Shown here: positions 1-6,183 of the stretch, in pieces
How the letters are laid out: each line of letters begins with the position of its first letter
Position numbering within the stretch: the first letter of the stretch is position 1
Assembly: GCA_041946865.1 (NCBI GenBank)
Contig: JBHGBF010000069.1
Location: 1 to 21,012, forward strand
Direction: 5' to 3'
Source of the DNA: RPQK01 sp041946865
Lineage (GTDB): Bacteria > Acidobacteriota > UBA6911 > RPQK01
Length of the DNA: 21,012 bases
Position numbers and translations under genes: made by a program
The notes under the pieces: generated by a model
What the model saw: only the letters and a program-made list of their open reading frames with translations
Databases searched by the model: none
Told to the model about the DNA's origin: nothing

Positions 1-452
1 GGGACGGGCATTTCAGGCATCTTTTTCCTTATAAATCAAAATGATCTACTTGTCTTGGGACTAGCCGATTTGGCCAGCTGCTAGAGATATGGCCAATCCT
101 AACCACCAGGGCCAGAGTCGTCGTGTCGGATGCTGGCTGGGAAAGTATTCCACTCAACCTGAATGTCTGATAAGCGGAGCATCTTGGTCGTCGCCAAGAC
201 GGGCTCGCTGGGGGTAATCTTGATGTCATGAGCCCGGCGGCCTCTTGTCCCAGATCGTCTGGCCGAGCCTGTTTTCGCAGTCTATCGGGGCGTGTGTGGC
301 TTCAGCCATCTTCGTGTGCTTGCACTTGTGATTAAAGCGCCAGAAAAACCCGGTAAGATCCGATAAGATCGAGCAAGGACGAGACTCCAGTAAATCGCTG
401 CGGTTGCTAGATTTTTCAGGCGGAACGGGATTCGGGGAGGGCCGCGACGGTG
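1..452. other. Left flank without a confident gene
   Basis: I see no convincing coding region here. On the minus strand a short reading frame at 226-309 (27 residues, starting MAEATHAP) and scattered open stretches could be remnants of a decayed gene, but nothing is recognisable. At the extreme left edge the minus strand has AAGGA followed six bases later by an ATG at 18-20, whose frame begins MPEMPV and runs off the window. It could be the start of a neighbouring gene, but six codons are too few to identify it. No tRNA or terminator stands out. Confidence 0.4.
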
Positions 453-478
453 GTTGAAAAATCTACGAAAGAAAATCT
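453..478 (+). repeat. Border sequence of repeat cluster 1
   Basis: This 26-bp AT-richer stretch begins GTTGAAAAATCTACG and lies directly left of the first CCGCGGAT unit. It matches 17246-17271 at 24 of 26 positions, with two A/G differences. Two copies about 17 kb apart, one of them abutting the phased array, suggest it is a boundary module of the same dispersed element. This is inferred from two copies only. Confidence 0.6.
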
Positions 479-666
479 TGCCGCGGATCGGCGCGCATGA
501 TGGCCGCAGATCGACGCGAATAGCCGCGGATGGCCGCGGATCATTGCGGATTGCGCGGATAAAGGCAACACCCGAATCTGCGGGCGTTGCCTTTATCCAT
601 GCATCCGCGTCGATTCGCGGCATTATCCGCGTCGATTCGCGGCCGTTATCCGCGTCGATCCGCGGC
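479..666. repeat. Palindromic repeat cluster 1 (CGCGGAT / ATCCGCG units)
   Basis: The left half carries CGCGGAT-type units and the right half carries the complement, ATCCGCG or ATTCGCG, so the cluster is a large imperfect inverted repeat centred near 578. Right-half units start at 603, 613, 624, 634, 648 and 658, mostly 10-11 bp apart. The centre is an 18-bp-arm hairpin (557-598). The cluster ends about 5 bp from the stop codon of the leftward beta-barrel gene, so it would be transcribed as that gene's 3' tail. Because the units are GC-rich and short of stop codons, several frames stay open across it; these are not genes. Confidence 0.85.
557..598. repeat. Long hairpin at centre of repeat cluster 1
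   Basis: Arms 557-574 (GGATAAAGGCAACACCCG) and 581-598 pair over 18 positions with one non-Watson-Crick position and a 6-nt loop (AATCTG). In RNA from the leftward beta-barrel gene it would form a very stable stem about 75 nt past the stop codon. It could stabilise the 3' end or help end transcription, although no clear U-tract follows. Confidence 0.8.
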
Positions 667-670
667 TCGT

Positions 671-1264
671 CTAAAACCCCACCACCAGCCCCGTGAAAAA
701 CCGCCCCCCGTTGCGCTCGTTGCGGCCGGGGTTGTGGTATTTCACTTCGCCCACCCAGTGGATATGGGGCACGACCTGGCGCCTGAAGCCGGCGCCAAGT
801 GTCCACATCCCCACCCGCTGGTGATCGGGCCCCTGGGGAGGGAAGCGAGTATCTCCTTGTGGATTAACGATCTGGCGGTTGTTCCAGAAGGCCCCGCCTC
901 CGCCCTCCAGGAACAAACTTGTTCTGTCTTGAAGTTTCAGGTAATACTGTAAGGTAACATCAACGTACTGCCGGTTGCGTTTACTTTCTCCCAGGAGGTG
1001 AGAGTCAGCTGTATTAAAAGTATAGCTGTTGCGTGGGATATATGCCCAATCGCCTGCTATAGCCCAGTTTTTCCCCGGGGTCGGCACCCAAAGTAAAGCC
1101 CAAACGCCGAAACCGAAGTCTTTCTCGGTCCCCGACGGGCTGTCCGCGGCGATGAGGCTGAAGTCTCCATGAACCCCCCCCTCTAGAATTTGCGCTCGAG
1201 CGGTAACCGAGTGTATGAGGATCAGAACCCACGGCAACGCAAGACTGACTAAGGTCTTAAACAC
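671..1264 (-). CDS. Outer-membrane beta-barrel family protein
   Basis: The 197-residue protein has an N-terminal signal peptide: a hydrophobic stretch at about residues 4-19, then TARA|Q with likely cleavage after residue 24. The mature part has alternating aromatic/hydrophobic strands with glycine- and charge-rich turns (WALLWVPTPGKNW, YVDVTLQYYLKL, TSLFLEGGGGAFW, WTLGAGFRRQV), and it ends in VVGF. A C-terminal phenylalanine is the usual signal for beta-barrel assembly. These point to a small 8- to 10-strand barrel resembling the outer-membrane-protein beta-barrel domain; substrate and role are unknown. The start is GTG with no obvious Shine-Dalgarno. It is divergent from coaD, and its stop lies against repeat cluster 1. 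Confidence 0.75.
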   Translation of the reverse strand: MFKTLVSLALPWVLILIHSVTARAQILEGGVHGDFSLIAADSPSGTEKDFGFGVWALLWVPTPGKNWAIAGDWAYIPRNSYTFNTADSHLLGESKRNRQYVDVTLQYYLKLQDRTSLFLEGGGGAFWNNRQIVNPQGDTRFPPQGPDHQRVGMWTLGAGFRRQVVPHIHWVGEVKYHNPGRNERNGGRFFTGLVVGF

Positions 1265-1298
1265 TGGGTTATTCTAGCAACTAACGGGTCCTTTTTCG

Positions 1299-1327
1299 TT
1301 GCTTTTTCGGGCGCCCGCAAGTTACAT
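1299..1327 (+). promoter_or_regulatory. Possible coaD promoter
   Basis: TTGCTT (1299-1304), a 17-bp spacer and TTACAT (1322-1327) lie just ahead of the coaD ATG. The -10 match is weak. The spacer contains the palindrome CGGGCGCCCG (1308-1317). This short divergent gap must hold the promoters of both coaD and the leftward beta-barrel gene. Confidence 0.25.
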
Positions 1328-1341
1328 TACCCGCGCCTCTT

Positions 1342-1851
1342 ATGGACGGAGAGATCGTCGCGATATATCCAGGGTCGTTTGACCCGGTTACGAACGGCCA
1401 CCTGGATATCATCGAACGAGGGTCAGGCATTTTTGATCGCGTTATTGTTGCCGTCCTTGTTAATGTCGCGAAGAACCCTCTGTTCACGTTAGAGGAAAGA
1501 CTGGAGATGCTCCGAGAGGCCACCTCCCGGTGGCCGAATGTGGTCATCGACACATTCGACGGGCTCCTGGTCAGTTATGCTGCTGCCAGGCAGGCACGGG
1601 TTATCTTGCGGGGCATCCGGGCAGTGACTGATTTTGATTACGAGTTTCAGATGGCTTCAATGAACCGGCGAATGGCGCCCGATATCGAAACGGTTTTCAT
1701 GGTGCCGGCAGAAGCGTACTCGTATCTGAGCTCCAGTCTGGTTAAGGAGGTCGTTTCGCTGGGTGGGTCGGTGACAGGATTGGTCCCCCCCGTCGTGGAA
1801 CGATACCTCCATGTCAGGATCCAACGAAAGGACTCGGGTAAACAAGTGTAA
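1342..1851 (+). CDS. coaD: Phosphopantetheine adenylyltransferase
   Basis: CoaD transfers AMP from ATP to 4'-phosphopantetheine, forming dephospho-CoA, the penultimate step of coenzyme A synthesis in the cytoplasm. The 169-residue protein matches the usual length of about 160. It has the nucleotidyltransferase signature PGSFDPVTNGHLDI (residues 10-23), with the T/HxGH-type motif TNGH ending at H20. It also has RGIRAVTDFDYEFQMA (90-105) and the C-terminal YSYLSSSLVKEV loop (127-138) that binds ATP phosphates. The start is ATG with only a poor ribosome-binding site. The C-terminal tail is a little longer than usual and basic. It is followed 47 bp later by an M23 peptidase on the same strand; no pathway neighbours are present. 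Confidence 0.97.
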   Translation: MDGEIVAIYPGSFDPVTNGHLDIIERGSGIFDRVIVAVLVNVAKNPLFTLEERLEMLREATSRWPNVVIDTFDGLLVSYAAARQARVILRGIRAVTDFDYEFQMASMNRRMAPDIETVFMVPAEAYSYLSSSLVKEVVSLGGSVTGLVPPVVERYLHVRIQRKDSGKQV

Positions 1852-1898
1852 GAGCCAGTTCCAGTTCTCGCTCACGTGCGAGAAGGGAGGAGTTACCC

Positions 1899-3191
1899 AT
1901 GGACTTCAGGAAGAACAGAATTTCGTTCCTTGTTCTCCTCAATTTGTGCATTGTTTTCATTGTCCTGAATTCATATCCGCATTTATTCCGTCCTCATTTC
2001 CCCCTGAAGCTCCATGACCTTGGCAGCTTTCTGGCCGACACCGCCACCACCGAATCGGCCCCAGAGAGCGATGTTCTCCGCTTCGAAGACTCTTTTGACA
2101 AGTCGTCCACGGTCCAGGATGTTCTGCTCAAATACAACTTCACTCCCCAGGAGGCGCAACGGCTGATCGACGAAACGCGAGCCGTTTACAATCTCAATCG
2201 GGTCATGGCCGGCAACCAGTTTTTGATTGAGTTTGAAGACAAAGAGTTCCGTGCGCTGCGTTATGAGATCAGTGACGAAGAATACCTGACTGTCCGCCTG
2301 GAGAGCGGCTCGTACGTGGCAGAGCGGGGCAGCTACCAGTTCGACACGGTCGTCGAGGAGCTTTACGGCCGGATCGAGGGCTCGCTCTGGAACACGCTGG
2401 TTTCGCAGGGCGAAGATCACCGTCTGGTCGTAGAGCTCATCAACATCCTTCGGTGGGATGTTCCGTTTACAGCTATCCAGCCCGGTGATTCGTTCAAGCT
2501 GATCGTGGAGAAGAAGTACCGGGACAAGCACTTCGTCAAGTACGGACGGATTCACGCGGTCGAGTTCAGGCGCGGCGAGAAGAGCTACTACGCCTTCCTG
2601 TTCGAAGATCCCCACACCCGCAAGGTCTTCTATTACGACGAAAACGGCAACAGTGTCAGAAAAGCCTTTTTGAAGGTCCCGTTTCATTTCAACCCGCGGG
2701 TCACCTCTCGCTTTTCGTTCTCGCGCTTCCATCCGATTCTGCAGCGGCGGCGGCCCCACCTGGGGATCGACTTCGGCGCGCCGATCGGCACGCCGGTTCT
2801 TGCGTCGGCTTCCGGCACGGTCGTGTTTGCGGGTTGGAGCGGGGGCTTTGGCCGGATGGTGCGAATCCGTCACGCGGGAGGAATAACGACCAGTTACGCC
2901 CACCTCTCGCGGATCAGTGTTCGCGTTGGCCAGGCCGTCTCCCAGTCGGATGTCATCGGCCGTGTGGGCTCGACCGGCCTGTCGACCGGTCCCCATCTGG
3001 ACTATCGGGTCCAGGATGCTCGAGGTCGCTTCGTGAACCCGCTGGCGGAGCTCAGGTCGCTGCCCTCCGAGGCGCCGCTTAAAGCCGAATATGCGGAGGT
3101 CTTCCGAAGGATTCGCGACCGGCTAACTTTCCGGCTGGCGGCCATTCCTGAACAGCAGCGCTTCCTGAACCGGGTGGCGTCGGCGGGGTAA
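1899..3191 (+). CDS. M23-family (LytM) peptidase, membrane-anchored
   Basis: This is a 430-residue cell-wall endopeptidase or endopeptidase activator of the envelope. A single N-terminal membrane segment (about residues 9-24) works as a signal anchor. A LysM/OapA-like region follows at about 68-112 (VQDVLLKYNFTPQEAQ ... NQFLIEF), then a beta-rich middle domain, then the M23 domain at about 265-390. Zinc-site residues visible are H287 and D291 (HLGID), H335 (YAHLS) and the STGPHLDYR motif with H366. The usual second histidine (HxH) is aspartate, D368. This could still bind zinc, or the protein could be a non-catalytic activator. A strong Shine-Dalgarno (AGGGAGGAG) supports the start. This layout resembles MepM/NlpD-type peptidases. 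Confidence 0.92.
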   Translation: MDFRKNRISFLVLLNLCIVFIVLNSYPHLFRPHFPLKLHDLGSFLADTATTESAPESDVLRFEDSFDKSSTVQDVLLKYNFTPQEAQRLIDETRAVYNLNRVMAGNQFLIEFEDKEFRALRYEISDEEYLTVRLESGSYVAERGSYQFDTVVEELYGRIEGSLWNTLVSQGEDHRLVVELINILRWDVPFTAIQPGDSFKLIVEKKYRDKHFVKYGRIHAVEFRRGEKSYYAFLFEDPHTRKVFYYDENGNSVRKAFLKVPFHFNPRVTSRFSFSRFHPILQRRRPHLGIDFGAPIGTPVLASASGTVVFAGWSGGFGRMVRIRHAGGITTSYAHLSRISVRVGQAVSQSDVIGRVGSTGLSTGPHLDYRVQDARGRFVNPLAELRSLPSEAPLKAEYAEVFRRIRDRLTFRLAAIPEQQRFLNRVASAG

Positions 3192-3201
3192 GGCTTCAAA
3201 G

Positions 3202-3238
3202 GATGAAGGATGAAGGATGAAGAAGGAATCCTTCATCG
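3202..3238 (+). repeat. GGATGAA tandem triplet with inverted partner
   Basis: Three tandem copies of GGATGAA (3202-3208, 3209-3215, 3216-3222) are followed by ATCCTTCATC (3229-3238). That sequence can pair perfectly over 10 bp with GATGAAGGAT at 3210-3219 or at 3203-3212. A short T-run (GTTTTC) follows at 3239-3244, so it could serve as a weak terminator for the upstream M23 peptidase gene. Confidence 0.5.
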
Positions 3239-3282
3239 TTTTCGAAAATCCGGCTCATTGAGAATCTGGCTCCGGAATTGCC

Positions 3283-3298
3283 TTCCACGACCGTGGAA
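3283..3298. promoter_or_regulatory. Perfect palindrome overlapping a start codon
   Basis: TTCCACGACCGTGGAA is a 7+2+7 inverted repeat whose last A is the first base of the lipid kinase ATG. There is no Shine-Dalgarno at this gene. It could be a repressor operator or a small RNA stem masking the start. A chance origin cannot be excluded. Confidence 0.35.
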
Positions 3299-4191
3299 TG
3301 ATCAGCGCAACTCTGCTTTACAACCCGTCGGCCGGCCGCTCACCTTTTTCCCCGCAACGTCTTTTGGCCATCGTGCAGAGGCTCGAACGGTCAGGCATCT
3401 GCTGCGAGCCGGTCATAATACCACGCGACTGCCGGCAAAGCCCGCCTCTCAATTTCTGCAACAAACAGCTGCTTATTGTGTATGGGGGCGATGGCACGAT
3501 TCACCATGCCATACAGCAAGCCGCCGGGCGGCAAGTGACGCTGGCGATTCTGCCGGCTGGCACGGGCAACGTCCTGGCTCGTGAGCTCGGCATCCCACTC
3601 GATCTTGAAGGAGCCTTGGACGTTGTACTGCACGGCAGGCCACGGCGGATTTCTCTCGGACGTTCGGGGAATCGTTGCTTCCATCTGATGGCTGGCATCG
3701 GACTGGATGCCTGTGTTATCGGCCACTTGAACCGGAAGCTCAAGCGCCATATCGGCGAAGGCGCCTATTGGATCGCGGGAATCCGGACCTTCCTCCGCTA
3801 TCAACCTCGGGAGCTGGACATTCACCTGGCCGGAGAGACGCTCACGGGGACTTTTGCAGTGGTGGCCAATGCCCGCCGTTACGGCGGCAATTTGCGGATC
3901 AGCCCGGAGGCCGACCTGAGCGATCCGCTTCTGGACATCTGCGTCTTCACCAGCCGGCGCAAGCTTCGTTACCTGCAATACCTCTGGGGAGCGCGGTGCG
4001 GTGATCTGCGGCGTTACCCGGATGTCGTCTATCGCAAAGCCAGCAGCGTCAGGATCACCGGGCCGGAGTTGCCCATCCAGATGGACGGGGAAGTCGTTGG
4101 TTCTCTGCCGGCTGATTTTTCGATCTTTACGCCGGGAATTCAAGTGCTCGTACCGGCGGGTCGCTCTCTTGTGATAGATTCTGAGCCGTGA
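3298..4191 (+). CDS. Diacylglycerol/lipid kinase (YegS/BmrU-like)
   Basis: The 297-residue protein belongs to the DAGK-catalytic (YegS/Rv2252/BmrU) lipid kinase family, which phosphorylates a membrane lipid such as diacylglycerol with ATP. Visible motifs are the N-terminal NPSAG (residues 9-13), the nucleotide-binding GGDGT (63-67), LPAGTGN (85-91), a central GIGLDA segment, and the C-terminal IQMDGEV motif. The length is normal. The N-terminal strand begins right at the ATG, so the start is secure despite the missing Shine-Dalgarno. The last four bases overlap the next gene (GTGA), which suggests translational coupling to the lytic transglycosylase. The exact lipid substrate cannot be told from sequence. 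Confidence 0.92.
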   Translation: MISATLLYNPSAGRSPFSPQRLLAIVQRLERSGICCEPVIIPRDCRQSPPLNFCNKQLLIVYGGDGTIHHAIQQAAGRQVTLAILPAGTGNVLARELGIPLDLEGALDVVLHGRPRRISLGRSGNRCFHLMAGIGLDACVIGHLNRKLKRHIGEGAYWIAGIRTFLRYQPRELDIHLAGETLTGTFAVVANARRYGGNLRISPEADLSDPLLDICVFTSRRKLRYLQYLWGARCGDLRRYPDVVYRKASSVRITGPELPIQMDGEVVGSLPADFSIFTPGIQVLVPAGRSLVIDSEP

Positions 4192-4730
4192 GGAAGTCGA
4201 TCGTCGGCGGAATATTGCTGACGGTAGTGATGGTCGTGGGCTTTGCCCATTGGAAGACCATCCGCTATGATTCTCTGATCGAGAAGTATTCGACGAAGTA
4301 CCGGGTCGACTTCTACCTGGTCAAGGCCCTCATTCACGAAGAAAGCCGCTTTAATCCGAGCGCCGTGGGAGCCAAAGGCGAGCTGGGTCTCATGCAGATC
4401 ATGCCCGGCGTGGGGAAGGAGTTCTGGGAGCGAACCAGCCGGACTCCTTACGACCCGGAGCGGCTCCTCATTCCGGAGCACAACATCGAAGTCGGCTGCT
4501 GGTACCTGCGAGAGTCCTTTGACATGTACCGGGACTCGAGGGAGACCCTGATTTGCGGGTTAGCCCGTTACAACGCCGGCCAGACCCGCGTGGCTCGCTG
4601 GATGATGGCTGCCGATCTGAGAAAACCGAGCACGCCGTTTATCAACAGTATCGATTTTCCGTCCACGCGAGACTACGTGACACGGGTCCTCGCCCGGGCC
4701 CGACGGCGAAGTCAGAATAACCTGTGGTAG
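4188..4730 (+). CDS. Lytic transglycosylase (SLT domain), membrane-anchored
   Basis: This 180-residue protein should cleave the MurNAc-GlcNAc bond of peptidoglycan to give 1,6-anhydro products. An N-terminal hydrophobic segment (about residues 5-20) anchors or exports it. The SLT (Slt70-type) domain fills the rest: ALIHEESRFNPSAVG, with E52 the expected catalytic glutamate, then GELGLMQIMP (64-73) and the ARYNAGQ motif (about 126-132). It matches compact soluble-lytic-transglycosylase-like proteins. The start is GTG, overlapping the stop of the lipid kinase by 4 bp. It ends the rightward envelope gene group and faces a convergent gene 39 bp away. Confidence 0.93.
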   Translation: MRKSIVGGILLTVVMVVGFAHWKTIRYDSLIEKYSTKYRVDFYLVKALIHEESRFNPSAVGAKGELGLMQIMPGVGKEFWERTSRTPYDPERLLIPEHNIEVGCWYLRESFDMYRDSRETLICGLARYNAGQTRVARWMMAADLRKPSTPFINSIDFPSTRDYVTRVLARARRRSQNNLW

Positions 4731-4769
4731 TCCTTCGAGGGTCCTGGCGTAATCCGCGGAGCAAGCCTC

Positions 4770-5342
4770 TCACCGCGATGCCCGCGGCCTTGGGGATTTT
4801 GCTCCTCTTGGCTCGATCTTCAGCACGTCAAAATCTTCTTTAAGCTTCGGGCTGTCGACGTTGATCTTGTTGATCTGCTCGGCCAGCATTTCGAACTCGA
4901 GGCAATCCATGGGCTGGAGATTGAACCGCTGTTCCCCCAAGTCGATAGACACCTTTGTCGGCTCTCCAAAATCATCGTAGTTCCCCAGCAGGTCCACGCC
5001 AATGAAGCCGTTTCCCAAGACCTTAAGCGTGTTCGAGATGTAAGGCTCTTCGGCAATCCCCGTGTCCATGGAGAACTTCTCGACGCGCGCCTCTTTGTTC
5101 TTCTTGTTGACAATGTGAACCTGATTGGGCCGCAGCTCCCATTGTCCCGGCGTGAAAGTGATGATGTTGAGGATCGGAACCCGTTTGCCCTCCTGGCTCT
5201 GGACCATCTCAAAAGTCCAGATATTCTCGTAATCGATGAAGCAGTGGCAACGAGACTGTTCGGGGGCCTTCTTCTGCTCGGGTTGAGCCTTGAGAAGCAA
5301 CGATGACGCTATGATGACACTCGCAAAGAGGATTCTTTTCAT
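4770..5342 (-). CDS. Secreted protein of unknown function, coupled to pyrF
   Basis: The 190-residue product is unrecognised. It has a clear signal peptide (MKRILFASVIIASSLLLKAQ), a cysteine pair just after it (RCHCFIDYENIW), then a beta-rich mixed region (TFTPGQWELRPNQVHIV, LKVLGNGFIGVDLLG, TKVSIDLGEQRFNLQ). A charged helix (FEMLAEQINKIN) and a basic Arg/Pro tail close it. Its ATG overlaps the stop of pyrF (ATGA), so it is probably translated from the end of the pyr transcript. No motif links it to pyrimidine synthesis. It could be an envelope protein that simply shares the operon. Confidence 0.75.
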   Translation of the reverse strand: MKRILFASVIIASSLLLKAQPEQKKAPEQSRCHCFIDYENIWTFEMVQSQEGKRVPILNIITFTPGQWELRPNQVHIVNKKNKEARVEKFSMDTGIAEEPYISNTLKVLGNGFIGVDLLGNYDDFGEPTKVSIDLGEQRFNLQPMDCLEFEMLAEQINKINVDSPKLKEDFDVLKIEPRGAKSPRPRASR

Positions 5343-6112
5343 GCTCTCTCCGTTCTTGCCTCGTTTATTTCCAGGATCAGCTGCTCGACGACCTGGCGGG
5401 GATTCTCGGCCTGGGTAATCGGTCGCCCGACTACCAGATGGTGTGCCCCCCTTGAGATAGCATACCGCGCTGTGGCCGCTCGAGCCTGATCGTCCCGTGC
5501 GGGCAGGCTTCCCGCCTGCGCCGGCGCCGCTGGCAGGCCGCCCGGCTCAAGTGCCTGCTGCGGCCTGATTCCCGGCGTGACGAAAAGCAGCCGGCTGAAC
5601 CCTGAATTCCTCAGACTTTCGACCTCGCGGGGCGAACAAACGATGCCGTGGAGCCCAGCCGACTGGACGATCCCGGCCAGGTGGTAGACCAGCGATTCGA
5701 GCGTGCGGTCGATCCCGACTGAAGCGACGGACGCCTGATCCATGCTTGTCAGGACCGTGACTCCCAGCATTGTCGGGAGATCCCATCCTTCTTTCACGGA
5801 ACCTGCTTCGAGCGTTTCGCGCGCCTGGCGCAGCATGGCGTCTCCGCCCAGGGCATGGAAGGTCAACATCCGGGCGCCAAGACGGGCCGCTTCCAGCGCT
5901 GCCTGCGAGACTGTATTCGGAATGTCGAAAAACTTGAGGTCGAGAAACACTTCCGCCCCCAGTCCCTGGATTTGTCGAACAACCGAAGGTCCGGCGGCGG
6001 TGTAGAGCTGCAGTCCCACCTTGAAGGAAGCCGGCAATCCTTCCAGGGTCTTCACCAGGTCCAGGGCCCGCTTCTCGTTCGGAAAATCGAGGGCCACGAT
6101 CAACTTATGCAT
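5339..6112 (-). CDS. pyrF: Orotidine 5'-phosphate decarboxylase
   Basis: PyrF decarboxylates OMP to UMP, the last step of de novo pyrimidine synthesis. The 257-residue protein has the catalytic DLKFFDIPNT motif (residues 58-67: D58, K60, D63), FKVG (30-33) near the start of the barrel, VTPGIRP (178-184) and VVGRPIT (227-233). The start is MHKLIVALDF, since the first beta strand begins there; the frame extends upstream without homology-like sequence. Between GIRP and DDQ there are about 20 extra Pro/Ala/Gly-rich residues compared with typical enzymes, apparently encoded by an inserted palindromic element. The insertion lies before the phosphate-binding loop, so activity could be retained. It follows pyrD after 71 bp and overlaps the next gene by 4 bp. 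Confidence 0.95.
   Translation of the reverse strand: MHKLIVALDFPNEKRALDLVKTLEGLPASFKVGLQLYTAAGPSVVRQIQGLGAEVFLDLKFFDIPNTVSQAALEAARLGARMLTFHALGGDAMLRQARETLEAGSVKEGWDLPTMLGVTVLTSMDQASVASVGIDRTLESLVYHLAGIVQSAGLHGIVCSPREVESLRNSGFSRLLFVTPGIRPQQALEPGGLPAAPAQAGSLPARDDQARAATARYAISRGAHHLVVGRPITQAENPRQVVEQLILEINEARTERA
5495..5557. repeat. In-frame palindromic insertion in pyrF
   Basis: This segment encodes the extra residues LEPGGLPAAPAQAGSLPA. It contains GCAGGC-TTCCC-GCCTGC (5503-5519), a perfect 6-bp-arm hairpin. It is far more GC-rich than the flanking coding sequence and is absent from the usual PyrF layout. It looks like a short dispersed palindrome of the REP type inserted in a loop without breaking the frame. 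Boundaries are approximate. Confidence 0.55.
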
Positions 6113-6148
6113 GGCTAATAAAGATATATCATGCGGCGGTTGCAGTTG

Positions 6149-6171
6149 GGCCGGCGGTCCTGAAACCGGCC
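6149..6171. repeat. Short GC hairpin between pyrD and pyrF
   Basis: GGCCGG (6149-6154) and CCGGCC (6166-6171) form a 6-bp stem with an 11-nt loop in the pyrD-pyrF gap. No T-run follows on the transcribed strand, so it may tune mRNA processing rather than terminate. It could be chance. Confidence 0.3.
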
Positions 6172-6183
6172 TGATCTCTGTTA

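Noticed and set aside
282..806. Open frames running through repeat cluster 1 on both strands (282-806 minus, 454-696 plus, 587-952 plus)
   Set aside because: Their sequence is the phased repeat translated (Arg/Ile/Asp/Ser-rich periodic text), they overlap the real beta-barrel gene, and they have no start signals.
1983..2996. Long minus-strand frame opposite the M23 peptidase
   Set aside because: It is a shadow of a clear M23 gene, with no domain-like features and low-quality composition.
3391..4143. Long minus-strand frame opposite the lipid kinase
   Set aside because: The plus strand carries unmistakable GGDGT and GTGN motifs in the kinase frame.
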